From positions 1-37,483 of the forward strand of contig CALUIZ010000031.1 in assembly GCA_944320815.1 (NCBI GenBank): a DNA stretch of 37,483 nucleotides, given 5' to 3'. The DNA comes from an uncultured Phocaeicola sp. GTDB taxonomy: Bacteria; Bacteroidota; Bacteroidia; Bacteroidales; Bacteroidaceae. The notes under the pieces were generated by a model. The model worked only from the letters and a program-made list of their open reading frames with translations. It searched no databases and had not been told where the DNA came from. The translations under genes were made by a program, and so were the position numbers. Below, piece by piece: positions 8,465-17,646 of this stretch (position 1 is the stretch's first letter; every line of letters starts with the position of its first letter).

Positions 8465-9727
8465 ATGAGAGTACTGATCATAAATACATCCGAACGGACG
8501 GGAGGGGCGGCCATCGCGGCAAGCCGCCTGATGGAATCGCTCAAGGACAGCGGCATCAAGGCAAAAATGCTGGTACGCGACAAACAGACCGACCGGATTA
8601 CCGTGGTGGAACTGAAAAGATCATGGCGGCACATCTGGAACTTCGTATGGGAACGGTTTGTCATCTGGAGAGAAAACCACTTCAAGAAACACAACCTGTT
8701 TGCCGTAGACATCGCCAATACCGGAACTGACATCACTTCTCTGCCGGAATTCCGCCAAGCGGACGTGATTCATCTGCACTGGATCAATCAGGGAATGCTC
8801 TCACTGAAGAATATCCGGAAGATTCTGGAATCGGGAAAGCCCGTCGTATGGACCATGCACGACATGTGGCCTATCACCGGCATCTGCCATCACGCGGAAA
8901 GCTGCACCAACTACACGAACTGCTGCCACGACTGCCCGGCTCTGTACAAAGGCTACAAGACAGACTTGTCGTATCGGGTGTTCAGGAAGAAACAGAAGCT
9001 CTACAAAGACGCGAACATCACTTTCATCGCCTGCAGCCAATGGCTGGAAAAGCTGGCGAAAGAGAGTGCCCTGACCGAAGGGCATTCTGTCACAAACATC
9101 CCGAACCCCATCAACACAAACCTGTTCCGCCCTCTCGACAAGATGGAGGTGCGCAAGAAACTGAATCTCCCGGCCGACAAGAAACTTCTGATGTTCAGCT
9201 CAATGAAAATTACCGACAAGCGGAAAGGCATCGACTATCTGGTGGAGGCCTGCCGCCTGATCAAGAAAAAGCATCCGGAGTTCTGCGAGACGCTGGGAGT
9301 GATAGTCATGGGTAAGCAGGCCCAGCAATATGAAAGCCTGTTCCCCTTCCCTATCTACTGCATCGACTACGTGAAAAGCGAAAGGGAGATTGCCGACATA
9401 TATAATGCGGCCGACCTATTCGTCACTCCGTCGCTGATGGAAAATCTGCCCAATACGGTGGTGGAGGCAATGTCCTGTGGAGTGCCCTGTGTAGGCTTCA
9501 ACATTGGAGGCATCCCGCAAATGATAGACCATCTGCACAACGGATACGTGGCCCAATACAAGTCGGCGGAAGACCTTGCCGACGGAATCTGCTGGTCACT
9601 GAACGAAGGAGACTACAGAAGCTTGTCGGAAGAGGCGCGCAGAAAGGCAAGGAGCACTTACTCCGAGCACATCATAGCCATGAGATACATCCAAGTCTAT
9701 AACAAGATTACAGGAGAAAATGCATAA
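8465..9727 (+). CDS. Family 4 glycosyltransferase (GT-B, retaining)
   Basis: This 420-residue GT4 enzyme has an N-terminal acceptor domain beginning RVLIINTSERTGGAA. A HLHW/MHDMWPITG segment follows, with a Cys/His-rich stretch near residues 140-160 (CHHAESC then CCHDCP) typical of this Bacteroidetes subgroup. In the donor domain, E326 and E334 form the EX7E motif that binds the nucleotide sugar. I chose ATG 8465 over an in-frame TTG at 8447 because it follows the -7 box by 27 bases. The 3' end overlaps the next gene by eight bases. It most likely adds one sugar in the same glycan pathway. Confidence 0.88.
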   Translation: MRVLIINTSERTGGAAIAASRLMESLKDSGIKAKMLVRDKQTDRITVVELKRSWRHIWNFVWERFVIWRENHFKKHNLFAVDIANTGTDITSLPEFRQADVIHLHWINQGMLSLKNIRKILESGKPVVWTMHDMWPITGICHHAESCTNYTNCCHDCPALYKGYKTDLSYRVFRKKQKLYKDANITFIACSQWLEKLAKESALTEGHSVTNIPNPINTNLFRPLDKMEVRKKLNLPADKKLLMFSSMKITDKRKGIDYLVEACRLIKKKHPEFCETLGVIVMGKQAQQYESLFPFPIYCIDYVKSEREIADIYNAADLFVTPSLMENLPNTVVEAMSCGVPCVGFNIGGIPQMIDHLHNGYVAQYKSAEDLADGICWSLNEGDYRSLSEEARRKARSTYSEHIIAMRYIQVYNKITGENA

Positions 9728-10472
9728 TATCCATCATCTTCATCCGAAGTTCTCCATCATCACCGTCACATACAATGCCGGAGCGACGCTGGAAGACACC
9801 ATCCAGAGTGTCATCACCCAATCATACAAGAATCTGGAATACATCATTGTGGACGGAGGGTCGAAAGACCGTACGCTTGATATAATCAGACAATACAGGA
9901 CTCATATCCATACGGTCGTCAGCGAGCCCGACAGGGGACTGTATGATGCGATGAACAAGGGAATCAGACTGGCCACCGGCGACTATATCTGCTTTCTGAA
10001 TGCCGGCGACGAGCTGCACGAAGATGACACTCTGCTGATGATGGTACATTCCATCACGGGAAATGTCCTTCCCGATGTCCTTTACGGAGAGACAGCTATC
10101 GTGGATGAAGAAGGGCATTTTCTGCGCATGCGCCGTCTCTCTGCTCCGGAACATCTCACATGGAAGAGCTTCAGGAAGGGGATGCTGGTCTGCCACCAGG
10201 CTTTTTTCGCACGCCGCGATCTGGTGGAACCGTTTGACCTGAGCTATCGTTTCTCCGCCGACTTCGACTGGTGTATCCGCATCATGAAAAAGAGCCAGAC
10301 GCTCCACAACACGCATCTGACTCTCATTGATTATCTGAATGAAGGAATGACTACCCGCAACCACAAAGCCTCACTGAAAGAACGTTTCAGGATTATGTGC
10401 AAGTATTACGGATACTTCCCCACAATATTACGTCATCTGGGCTTTGCCATCCGTGCAGTCGTCAAAAGATAA
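9720..10472 (+). CDS. Family 2 glycosyltransferase, WcaA-like
   Basis: This 250-residue GT2 protein opens FSIITVTYNAG and has DGGS at 45-48. The sequence SEPDRGLYDAMNKG near 72-85 and NAGD at 94-97 are characteristic of the colanic/capsule-type WcaA branch. It overlaps the GT4 gene by eight bases and ends the glycan cluster, 17 bases from the convergent yfhO-type gene. No intrinsic terminator is visible in that gap. It is short but complete for this subfamily. Confidence 0.86.
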   Translation: MHNIHHLHPKFSIITVTYNAGATLEDTIQSVITQSYKNLEYIIVDGGSKDRTLDIIRQYRTHIHTVVSEPDRGLYDAMNKGIRLATGDYICFLNAGDELHEDDTLLMMVHSITGNVLPDVLYGETAIVDEEGHFLRMRRLSAPEHLTWKSFRKGMLVCHQAFFARRDLVEPFDLSYRFSADFDWCIRIMKKSQTLHNTHLTLIDYLNEGMTTRNHKASLKERFRIMCKYYGYFPTILRHLGFAIRAVVKR

Positions 10473-10489
10473 ACGCATCCACACGGTCT

Positions 10490-12979
10490 TTATCTGTTTT
10501 TCCGTACCTCCAATACGATTACTGCAATCAGTCCCAAAGCCAGAAGCCCTAAGGCAATGAAGGCAATGGTCTCAGTCACATGCAGCGATACCGGATCGAA
10601 AGTGAATTCAACCGTATGCTTTCCGGCAGGAACATTCATCGCACGGAGGATATAATCGGCACGTCCGTGCGGCACTTGTTTCCCATCTACATACGACCGC
10701 CATCCCGGGTAATAGATTTCTGCAAAGACCAGCGTTCCTCCCTTCTCCGAACTTACCTCATATTTCAGCGCATTCGGTTCGTAGCTGACAAGCTTCACAT
10801 TCCGGAGCGTGTCACCGACATTCGTTACCGCCTTCACCTGCTCCGCAAATCTTTTGTCCACCACAGCCACCTTTCCCGGATTGACATGATGCAGAGACTC
10901 TATCTCCTCATTGGCATTGTCCACATAGCTCACGTTGTCCACAAACCAGGCATTTCCCAGCGCATGCGGATTGAACACAGGTGCAGTGGACCCTCCCTGC
11001 AGAGGTACAATGAAATAGCGCGTATTGAGCATGTTCAGTACCGGAGTCAATGAATCACCGGCCTGGCTCAAATCACCGTTTGTCTCTGCCAGTTTTCCAT
11101 ACACGGCCGTCATCTCACCCTGAATATGTTCGTCAATCATTTCCTGATAACGGCGTAATTTTGCCGCATGATATCCGCCGATACTCTTGTGCCAGTAAGA
11201 AGTGTTGTTCTCGTTGAATGTATTCGATGCCATATTCAGTACACGATAGTCAAGCGACTTGTCCTGAAGTATCAGTCTGTCTGTTTCCGACGGTTCCAGG
11301 AAAGGTTGCATCTCCGTCCCTTTCGCCACAAACTGCGCATCATAAAGATAGCGTTTGTTTACGCTCCACATGTCAATCAGGCAGAGCACAGCCAGCAAAG
11401 CAATCAAAGGCTTCACCTTCAATTTCCCCAGACAATATGCCCACAGACAGACCGAACCAACCAAGATGATAAAGAAACTCCTCCACGCATCAGACGTAAA
11501 GATAGATTTGCGAACCTCCTCCAGATTCGACAGAATCGGAGCCAGCTGGTCTGCCGGAATCACATTCTGCAGGGCATTCAACTCGGCAGAAGAGACATAA
11601 GACGGGAAAAAGAATGTAGGTGCCAACGCAAACAGCAAAGCTATGCCACCTGTCAGCGCAAAGCTACCGTAAAAGACATTGGGACGTTCTTTCAGAAGTT
11701 GCGGACGGCTCACCACCTCCTTCAAAGCCATCATGGCAAGCAGAGGTATCGTAAATTCCGCAATGACCAGAATGGAAGACACGGCACGGAACTTGTTGTA
11801 CATCGGCACATAGTCGATGAAAAAGTCTGTCAGCCCCATAAAGTTATGTCCCCAAGACAGCAGTATCGAGAAAACCGTACCACCCAACAACGCCCATTTC
11901 ATCGGACCTTTTACGACAAACAGGCCCAGAACAAACAGGAACACCACAAAAGCTCCCACATATACCGGACCGGATGTTCCGGGCTGTTCACCCCAATATT
12001 GCCCCAACTGACTGTAAAGTCCCATATAGGCAGGATCAGCCTTCTTCATCGCCTTCTCATTCTGCGCCAAAGGCACCGACGCTCCCCCCTTCACATTGGG
12101 CACCAGCAAAGAGAAAGTCTCTCCGATGCCATAGCTCCATTGGGTGATATAGTCGCGCTCCAGTCCGCTTCCGGTCTGGTTGGCGGTATTTTCCTTCACC
12201 AGTTCGCTCTTCCCGCGCATACTTTCCTTGCTGTACTGATAAGTATGATACAGATTGGAGAGATTGACACAGACAGCCAGCACACCGGCCAGAGCCAGCA
12301 CACCCGTCCCCTTCAGGAAGCCGGAGAAATGCTTCTCCTTCCATGCCTTCACCCCATAAGCGACTGCCATGAAAAGCATGACAAAAAGGAAATAATAAGT
12401 CATCTGCAGATGGTTTGACACAATCTGCAGTGCCGCGAACAAAGCCGTGACAATTCCGCCGGCCAGATATTTCCCCCTATAGACCAGCACCATTCCGGCG
12501 ATTGTGGGAGGGATATAAGCCAGCGTGACGAATTTCCAGATATGGCCGGCCGCGATAATGATGAAGAAATAAGACGAAAAGGCCCATATGACTGCTCCCA
12601 ATGCTGCCATCCATACCTTGAAGTCAAAGGCACGGAGCAGAATATAGAATCCCAGCAGCATCACAAACACATACCACACATATGTCGGCAGATACAGATG
12701 GTAAAGATTCTGCACGTAGTTCAGCGTACGGCTGGAATCATATCCCGGAGCTATCTGATAAGTGGGCATTCCGCCAAACAGTGCATTGGTCCAGCGCGTC
12801 GCCTTTCCATGCTTCTCATAATACTCCTGATGCTCTCTTCCCGAACCGATACCCGCCACCGCGTCATGTTGGGCCAGAATGCGCCCCTCAAACACCGCAG
12901 GACAGAAATACGCGAACGAGACCAGCGCGAAAAGCACTATCGCCACAATATCAGGAAGAAGTCGCTTTAATCCTTTCAT
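10490..12979 (-). CDS. YfhO-family polytopic membrane protein
   Basis: This 829-residue protein is an N-terminal multi-helix membrane region (from residue 8 to about 520) followed by a soluble, probably extracytoplasmic beta-rich domain and a last helix before the basic C-terminus. The early segment GGMPTYQ and the ILAQHDAVAG motif are typical of Bacteroidetes YfhO proteins (GT-C-like superfamily, proposed in Firmicutes to glycosylate teichoic or lipoteichoic acids). Its role in Bacteroidetes is not established; transfer from a polyprenyl-linked sugar is an inference. I chose ATG 12979 because the -7 box at 13015-13022 lies inside any longer frame. Its position beside the glycan locus fits an envelope function. 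Confidence 0.82.
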   Translation of the reverse strand: MKGLKRLLPDIVAIVLFALVSFAYFCPAVFEGRILAQHDAVAGIGSGREHQEYYEKHGKATRWTNALFGGMPTYQIAPGYDSSRTLNYVQNLYHLYLPTYVWYVFVMLLGFYILLRAFDFKVWMAALGAVIWAFSSYFFIIIAAGHIWKFVTLAYIPPTIAGMVLVYRGKYLAGGIVTALFAALQIVSNHLQMTYYFLFVMLFMAVAYGVKAWKEKHFSGFLKGTGVLALAGVLAVCVNLSNLYHTYQYSKESMRGKSELVKENTANQTGSGLERDYITQWSYGIGETFSLLVPNVKGGASVPLAQNEKAMKKADPAYMGLYSQLGQYWGEQPGTSGPVYVGAFVVFLFVLGLFVVKGPMKWALLGGTVFSILLSWGHNFMGLTDFFIDYVPMYNKFRAVSSILVIAEFTIPLLAMMALKEVVSRPQLLKERPNVFYGSFALTGGIALLFALAPTFFFPSYVSSAELNALQNVIPADQLAPILSNLEEVRKSIFTSDAWRSFFIILVGSVCLWAYCLGKLKVKPLIALLAVLCLIDMWSVNKRYLYDAQFVAKGTEMQPFLEPSETDRLILQDKSLDYRVLNMASNTFNENNTSYWHKSIGGYHAAKLRRYQEMIDEHIQGEMTAVYGKLAETNGDLSQAGDSLTPVLNMLNTRYFIVPLQGGSTAPVFNPHALGNAWFVDNVSYVDNANEEIESLHHVNPGKVAVVDKRFAEQVKAVTNVGDTLRNVKLVSYEPNALKYEVSSEKGGTLVFAEIYYPGWRSYVDGKQVPHGRADYILRAMNVPAGKHTVEFTFDPVSLHVTETIAFIALGLLALGLIAVIVLEVRKNR

Positions 12980-13014
12980 AACAAGCTGTTTTATTGATTC
13001 ATGTTTTCTGCGGA

Positions 13015-13022
13015 CAAAGATA
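13015..13022 (-). promoter_or_regulatory. -7 element for the yfhO-type gene
   Basis: TATCTTTG on the - strand matches TAnnTTTG and lies 36 bases before ATG 12979. It supports the shorter start and is divergent from the mtnN box at 13045-13052. Confidence 0.6.
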
Positions 13023-13044
13023 ACACAATAGTCTATGAAAATGC

Positions 13045-13052
13045 TAACTTTG
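13045..13052 (+). promoter_or_regulatory. -7 element for mtnN-luxS
   Basis: TAACTTTG matches TAnnTTTG about 80 bases before the mtnN ATG. A weaker TAACTTTT lies closer, near 13115-13122. The two -7 boxes of the divergent genes are about 22 bases apart, so the promoters overlap. Confidence 0.5.
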
Positions 13053-13132
13053 CGACGTAAAATCAACGAGGGACTGAAAAACAAGGCACACCTGCGTTTC
13101 CCGGTCTCCGACCACTAACTTTTTTTAAACGA

Positions 13133-13828
13133 ATGAGAATAGGAATCATTACGGCCATGTCTTCCGAGCAGAAGCAACTGGCCGGCCAGCTTGAGAACAA
13201 GACGGAACACCGTGAAGGCCCCTTCACGTATATCAGGGGAAATGTCAGACAGAATGAAGTGACACTTACGCAATGCGGAATCGGAAAGGTGAACGCCGCT
13301 GCGGGTACCGTGGAGCTGATACGCAATTTCCGGCCCGACTGCATCATCAGCACGGGTGTGGCAGGAGGCATCGACTCGTGCCTGAACGTGATGGATGTGG
13401 TGGCGAGCCAACAGATTGTGTACCACGACGTATGGTGCGGAGAAGGAAATGCTTACGGACAGATTCAGGGACTGCCCACTTTCTTCCAGGGAAATGAGAC
13501 CCTGTACGGCTGCGCACTCTCACTCGACACGGAAACGCCTATCCATGGCGGACTGATCTGTACGGGGGACAAATTCATCACCGACCGTGCCGAGCTGAAC
13601 GAGATCAAGAAGAATTTCCCCGACGGACTGGCTGTAGACATGGAGTCGGCGGCCATCGCACAGGTGTGCTACCTGTATAAAGTGCCGTTCATCAGCTTCC
13701 GTATCATCAGTGACACACCGGGAGCCGACAAGCATTTTGAACAATACCTGAACTTCTGGGCGGAGATGGCCGACCGGTCGTTCCACGTCACTGAAACTTT
13801 CCTGAAATCATTACCCAACAAACTATAA
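13133..13828 (+). CDS. mtnN: 5'-methylthioadenosine/S-adenosylhomocysteine nucleosidase
   Basis: This enzyme cleaves adenine from S-adenosylhomocysteine and methylthioadenosine in the cytoplasm, giving S-ribosylhomocysteine for LuxS. The 231-residue length is normal. E12 in the N-terminal GIITAMSSE, the STGVAGG ribose-site loop, the DMESAA purine/ribose-binding motif and RIISD with the catalytic Asp are all visible. It is six bases upstream of luxS, so the two are almost certainly co-transcribed. Confidence 0.95.
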   Translation: MRIGIITAMSSEQKQLAGQLENKTEHREGPFTYIRGNVRQNEVTLTQCGIGKVNAAAGTVELIRNFRPDCIISTGVAGGIDSCLNVMDVVASQQIVYHDVWCGEGNAYGQIQGLPTFFQGNETLYGCALSLDTETPIHGGLICTGDKFITDRAELNEIKKNFPDGLAVDMESAAIAQVCYLYKVPFISFRIISDTPGADKHFEQYLNFWAEMADRSFHVTETFLKSLPNKL

Positions 13829-13834
13829 AGACAT

Positions 13835-14314
13835 ATGAAGAAAATACCGAGTTTTACCGTTGACCACATCCGTCTCCTGCGCGGCATCTATGTTTCGCGC
13901 AAGGATGAAGTGGGCGGAGAGATTGTCACTACTTTCGACATCCGGATGAAAGAGCCGAACAGGGAACCCGCACTCAGTCCGTCGGCCATCCATACCATCG
14001 AGCATCTGGCCGCCACTTTTCTGCGCAACCACCCGACATGGGCGGACAAGATTATCTATTGGGGACCGATGGGCTGCCTCACCGGAAACTATCTGGTGGT
14101 GAAAGGCGATCTCCGTTCGGAAGACATCGCGCCCCTGATAGAGGAAACTTTCCGCTTCATCGCCGGATTTGAAGGGGATGTTCCCGGAGCCAGCCCCAAA
14201 GACTGCGGGAACTATCTGATGATGAACCTTCCGATGGCCAGATGGGAAGCGGCCAAGTTCCTGCACGAGGTGCTGGAACGGCTTACAGAAAGCAATCTGA
14301 ACTATCCGGCATAA
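13835..14314 (+). CDS. luxS: S-ribosylhomocysteine lyase (AI-2 synthase)
   Basis: This metalloenzyme splits S-ribosylhomocysteine into homocysteine and DPD, the precursor of autoinducer-2. It completes the activated-methyl cycle started by MtnN. At 159 residues it is normal length. Metal ligands H53, H57 (HTIEHL) and C124 (DCGN) and the catalytic C81 (GPMGC) are present. The loop reads GPMGCLTGN where many LuxS proteins have Arg after the Cys. This may be a lineage feature. The mtnN-luxS pair would recycle SAH from methyltransferases such as those encoded at 17647 and 24270. Confidence 0.95.
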   Translation: MKKIPSFTVDHIRLLRGIYVSRKDEVGGEIVTTFDIRMKEPNREPALSPSAIHTIEHLAATFLRNHPTWADKIIYWGPMGCLTGNYLVVKGDLRSEDIAPLIEETFRFIAGFEGDVPGASPKDCGNYLMMNLPMARWEAAKFLHEVLERLTESNLNYPA

Positions 14315-14328
14315 GTGTATGAAAACAT

Positions 14329-14357
14329 CAGGCTGTTTTGTCTAAAGCAACAGCCTG
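14329..14357 (+). terminator. Hairpin after luxS
   Basis: CAGGCTGTT (14329-14337) and AACAGCCTG (14349-14357) form a perfect nine-bp stem with an 11-base loop, 15 bases after the luxS stop. Only a short pyrimidine stretch follows, so it is a moderate terminator candidate. Confidence 0.55.
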
Positions 14358-14372
14358 TTCCAGTCAGAATAC

Positions 14373-14423
14373 AAGGCTGTCTCAGAACGATGAAGAATCT
14401 GCCTTCTTTTTTGAGACGGCCTT
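14373..14423. repeat. Second inverted repeat after luxS
   Basis: AAGGCTGTCTCA (14373-14384) pairs with TGAGACGGCCTT (14412-14423), 12 positions with one G-U. A T-rich tract (CTTCTTTTTT) lies inside the loop. It may be a second terminator or a copy of a small dispersed palindrome, and it reads on either strand. Confidence 0.5.
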
Positions 14424-14527
14424 ATGCTTTATAACAACAGGCAACACTTCTCCGCCTTATTCTGAACAGACCAAAATCAGAAAAGCCCGGGCATGTATAA
14501 TTATCAAAAGAACAACAAACCGAAACC

Positions 14528-16612
14528 ATGTACAGACAACTGAAAATCTACAAGTTCTGCTGGATGCTTCTTCTCCTTCCGATGACAGCAAACGCAGGCA
14601 ACACGTTCCCTTTCACGGGACTGGACACACTGAACACCCGACTGGACAAAGTCTACTCTCCAGGAGTAAAGCCGCAATGGCTGGGAGAATCCTCCCTGTT
14701 CTGGTACAGAAACTATGAAAAGGAAGGCACGTTCTTCTATCTGGTGGATGCCGCAGACGGCACGAAGCGGAAAGCGGACACAAAAGAAGGGCTGGCCGAC
14801 TTTCTGAAAGACCGCCCGGAACTGGCCAGAATGATAGAATCGCCGGGAGCCACATCCACACAGAGAAGTGGGGAACAGAATGACGGCATCTCACCGGACG
14901 GAAAGTGGAAAGCTTTCATACGGAACCATAATGTATATGTCGTCCGCACGGACCAGAAAGACGCACAACCTACAGCCCTGAGTCTGGACGGCGCACCCGG
15001 CTTCGGCTACCGGCAGCTGCACTGGTCGCCCGACTCCCGGAAACTGGCCGCCATGAAAGTGCGCGAAGTGGAGGAACGCCGCATTCCGTTGCTGGAATCC
15101 GCACCCGAGTCACAGCTGCAGCCCATCCTGCACTGGCGCAACTATGCCAAGCCCGGCGACGTGCTCCCCGTCTCGCTTCCCGCCCTGTTCGACGTGGAGC
15201 AGAAGAAACAAATCCAACTGGACACGCGTCCGTATGAACCTCAGTACTCACTGTTCTTCACGGGATGGAGAGAAGACAGCAGAAGCTATACGTTCGAGTT
15301 CAACCAGCGGGGACACCAACGTTACGTCATAGGCGAAGTGAAGGCGGACGACGGCACCATCCGGGCATTGGTGGACGAACAGTCCCCCACCTTCATCGAC
15401 TACACCCGCAACTTCCGCTACGATGTGGCAGACGGGAAAGAAATTATCTGGCTGTCCGAACGCGACGGATGGAAGCATCTCTACCTCATCGACGGCACGG
15501 ACGGTACGGTCAAGAACTGCATGACGAAAGGAGAATGGGTCGTGCGGCAAGTGCTGCATGTGGACGAAGCCGGACGACAGGTATTCTTCATGGCTTCAGG
15601 CATTCACAGGAAAGAAGACCCGTATAACCTGCATTACTGCAAGGTGAATTTCGACGGGACAGGGTTCACCGACCTGACTCCGGAGAACGCAAACCATGTC
15701 CTCTCCTTCTCGGCAGACAGAAGCCGCTTCGTGGATGTCTATTCACGTCCGGACATGCCGCCCGTAAGTGTACTCAGGAACGGGGAGAACGGGGAAGTCA
15801 TCACCACGCTCGAACGATGTGACATCAGCGGACTGCTGGCTACGGGATGGGTGCAGCCGGAAGTGTTCCGCGCCAAAGGACGTGACGGAAAAACGGACAT
15901 CTGGGGCACAATCTTCCGCCCCGCAAACTATGACCCGGAAAAATCGTATCCGATAATTGAAGACATCTATGCAGGGCCGCACGACTCGTTCGTCAACAAG
16001 AACTTCTCCGCCTTCGACTATTACATCACGCCGCTGGTGGAACTGGGCTTCATCGTGGTGAAGATAGACGGGATGGGCACCAACAACCGCTCGAAGGCTT
16101 TCCACGACGTATGCTGGAAAAACCTGCGCGACAGCGGGTATCCCGACCGCATACGATGGATCAAAGCCGCCGCAAAGAAATATCCCTACATGGACACCAC
16201 ACGGGTGGGCGTATATGGATGGTCGGCCGGCGGACAGAGTGCCATGGCCGCCCTGCTGTTCTTCAACGACTTCTATAAAGCTGCCGTCTCATTATGCGGA
16301 TGCCACGACAACCGGATGGACAAGATATGGTGGAACGAACAGTGGATGGGCTATCCGGTGGACGAATCGTACAGCCGCTCGTCCAACGTAGACAACGCAC
16401 ACCTGCTGAAAGGAGACCTGTTCCTGATCAACGGCGAACTGGATGACAACGTGGACCCCGCCTCTACCCTGCAGGTAGTGAAAGCGTTGATGAAGGCCGA
16501 CAAGAAGTTCGAGCAGCTTTACCTGCCGGGAAGGAACCATAATCTCGGACAGAGGTTTGAAGTCTACCGCATGTACGACTTCTTCGTCCGGAAACTGAGA
16601 GACAAGAAATAA
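14528..16612 (+). CDS. S9 family prolyl peptidase, dipeptidyl-peptidase IV type
   Basis: This 694-residue exported serine peptidase would release X-Pro or X-Ala dipeptides from peptide N-termini in the periplasm. A signal peptide covers roughly residues 1-23 (hydrophobic stretch ending ANA). A beta-propeller domain typical of DPP IV follows, with WSPDSRKLA near 170, then an alpha/beta-hydrolase domain. The triad is S566 in GWSAGG, Asp 639/640 in GELDDNV, and H671 in GRNHNL. The gene is monocistronic by appearance, with hairpins upstream and a strong terminator downstream. A second S9 enzyme is encoded at 19271, but the two are clearly different subgroups by sequence. Confidence 0.9.
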   Translation: MYRQLKIYKFCWMLLLLPMTANAGNTFPFTGLDTLNTRLDKVYSPGVKPQWLGESSLFWYRNYEKEGTFFYLVDAADGTKRKADTKEGLADFLKDRPELARMIESPGATSTQRSGEQNDGISPDGKWKAFIRNHNVYVVRTDQKDAQPTALSLDGAPGFGYRQLHWSPDSRKLAAMKVREVEERRIPLLESAPESQLQPILHWRNYAKPGDVLPVSLPALFDVEQKKQIQLDTRPYEPQYSLFFTGWREDSRSYTFEFNQRGHQRYVIGEVKADDGTIRALVDEQSPTFIDYTRNFRYDVADGKEIIWLSERDGWKHLYLIDGTDGTVKNCMTKGEWVVRQVLHVDEAGRQVFFMASGIHRKEDPYNLHYCKVNFDGTGFTDLTPENANHVLSFSADRSRFVDVYSRPDMPPVSVLRNGENGEVITTLERCDISGLLATGWVQPEVFRAKGRDGKTDIWGTIFRPANYDPEKSYPIIEDIYAGPHDSFVNKNFSAFDYYITPLVELGFIVVKIDGMGTNNRSKAFHDVCWKNLRDSGYPDRIRWIKAAAKKYPYMDTTRVGVYGWSAGGQSAMAALLFFNDFYKAAVSLCGCHDNRMDKIWWNEQWMGYPVDESYSRSSNVDNAHLLKGDLFLINGELDDNVDPASTLQVVKALMKADKKFEQLYLPGRNHNLGQRFEVYRMYDFFVRKLRDKK

Positions 16613-16645
16613 AAATCCGGACTTCCAGAGAAGTAATGCAAATGT

Positions 16646-16678
16646 AGAAGGTGTGTCAAAAAGCGCACCTTCTTTTTT
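16646..16678 (+). terminator. Intrinsic terminator after the S9 peptidase
   Basis: AGAAGGTGTG pairs with CGCACCTTCT (one G-U) around an eight-base loop, followed at once by TTTTTT. It is the clearest intrinsic terminator in the window, 33 bases after the peptidase stop. Confidence 0.85.
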
Positions 16679-16722
16679 AGAAAGAGCTGTGAATGTGCCG
16701 TCCAAAATTCACAGCGAAATCC

Positions 16723-16753
16723 TTGCCGTCCCAAAATAATTTCGTTATTTTTG
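16723..16753 (+). promoter_or_regulatory. Full -33/-7 promoter for the NigD-like gene
   Basis: TTG at 16723-16725 and TATTTTTG at 16746-16753 are separated by 20 bases, the spacing expected for the Bacteroidetes -33/-7 pair. Transcription should begin near 16760, just before ATG 16777. This rules out a longer reading frame from 16693. Confidence 0.7.
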
Positions 16754-16776
16754 CGGAAACAGACAATGAAACGACA

Positions 16777-17526
16777 ATGAAAACGAAAGGCTTTGTCTTG
16801 AAATGTTTCATAACGGCCACAGCCCTCTGCTCCGTCCTGCTCACTTCTTGCAGGGAGAATCTGGACTTAGGACTCGGATACACCATCACAGGAACAATTG
16901 TTGGCGATGACGAGAACGGATATTATCTCTATTCTGACAGGTATCCGGAGGTTGCCGTGTCCTATGAAAAAGGACTGGACAAATACGAAAGGGCCTACTG
17001 CTCCATCCGCTTCAAGGAAGAAAACCGATTCTTCAGCGACCGCGCGGGAGAGTTCTGCCTCATCGACAATGCAGACATCGAAATCATCACTCCCTATGAT
17101 GTCATCCGCCCCATCAGCAAAACGGAAGCAGACGAACGGCATATCACCGACAGCTGCAGTGCCGCCCCGCATTTTTTAACGGGAGGCTATGCCTCACGCG
17201 GCTATTTCAACTTCAGTACGGCCATATCAATCCTCGATATGGACGACATGTCGCATTCCCATATCCCCGCCGACTTGATTTACGATCCGGCACGGCAAAG
17301 TCCGGACACCCTGCGTCTGGAACTCTGCTACCGTCCCCGGATTCCGAAAGGAAAGACAGCCTGCAGATATGAATACGGAACCACTTCGTGCGACATTTCC
17401 GGTCTTGCCGGCCTGCAGGAATGGAACGATTCGCTATGCATCGTGATAGAGGCGGGAGACAGTCTTATACACCGCATCCCCATCAGCAGGAATGACTTCA
17501 GGAAACCGGAACCGCTGTTCAATTAA
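16777..17526 (+). CDS. NigD-like lipoprotein
   Basis: This 249-residue predicted lipoprotein has a lipobox ending LLTSC with the modified Cys at 25. The mature start (TITGTIVGDDENGYYLYSD) followed by a GYFNF segment and a C-terminal beta-rich part resembles the two-domain NigD family (N-terminal OB-like, C-terminal beta-sandwich). That family is widespread in Bacteroidetes and of unclear function, first named beside bacteriocin genes. No bacteriocin gene is seen here. The Cys is followed by RENLD, not the SDDD surface-export pattern, so it may stay periplasmic. Assignment is by pattern, not by search. Confidence 0.6.
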   Translation: MKTKGFVLKCFITATALCSVLLTSCRENLDLGLGYTITGTIVGDDENGYYLYSDRYPEVAVSYEKGLDKYERAYCSIRFKEENRFFSDRAGEFCLIDNADIEIITPYDVIRPISKTEADERHITDSCSAAPHFLTGGYASRGYFNFSTAISILDMDDMSHSHIPADLIYDPARQSPDTLRLELCYRPRIPKGKTACRYEYGTTSCDISGLAGLQEWNDSLCIVIEAGDSLIHRIPISRNDFRKPEPLFN

Positions 17527-17582
17527 AAATACAGGTTTTTCTCCGAAGACAACATTATTGCCCCGAAAACCACCCTGAACTG

Positions 17583-17613
17583 TTGACCGACTGACTGAAA
17601 ATTCATACTTTTG
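17583..17613 (+). promoter_or_regulatory. Full -33/-7 promoter for the methyltransferase operon
   Basis: TTG at 17583-17585 and TACTTTTG at 17606-17613 are 20 bases apart, matching the Bacteroidetes promoter. The start point would be near 17620, just before ATG 17647. It probably drives the long + strand run that follows. Confidence 0.7.
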
Positions 17614-17646
17614 CACCGTCAATTGAAATTACGTAATTTTATCACA

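Noticed and set aside
11168..12418. 416-residue + strand frame
   Set aside because: It is antisense to the yfhO-type gene with no domain and low-complexity Gln/His content.
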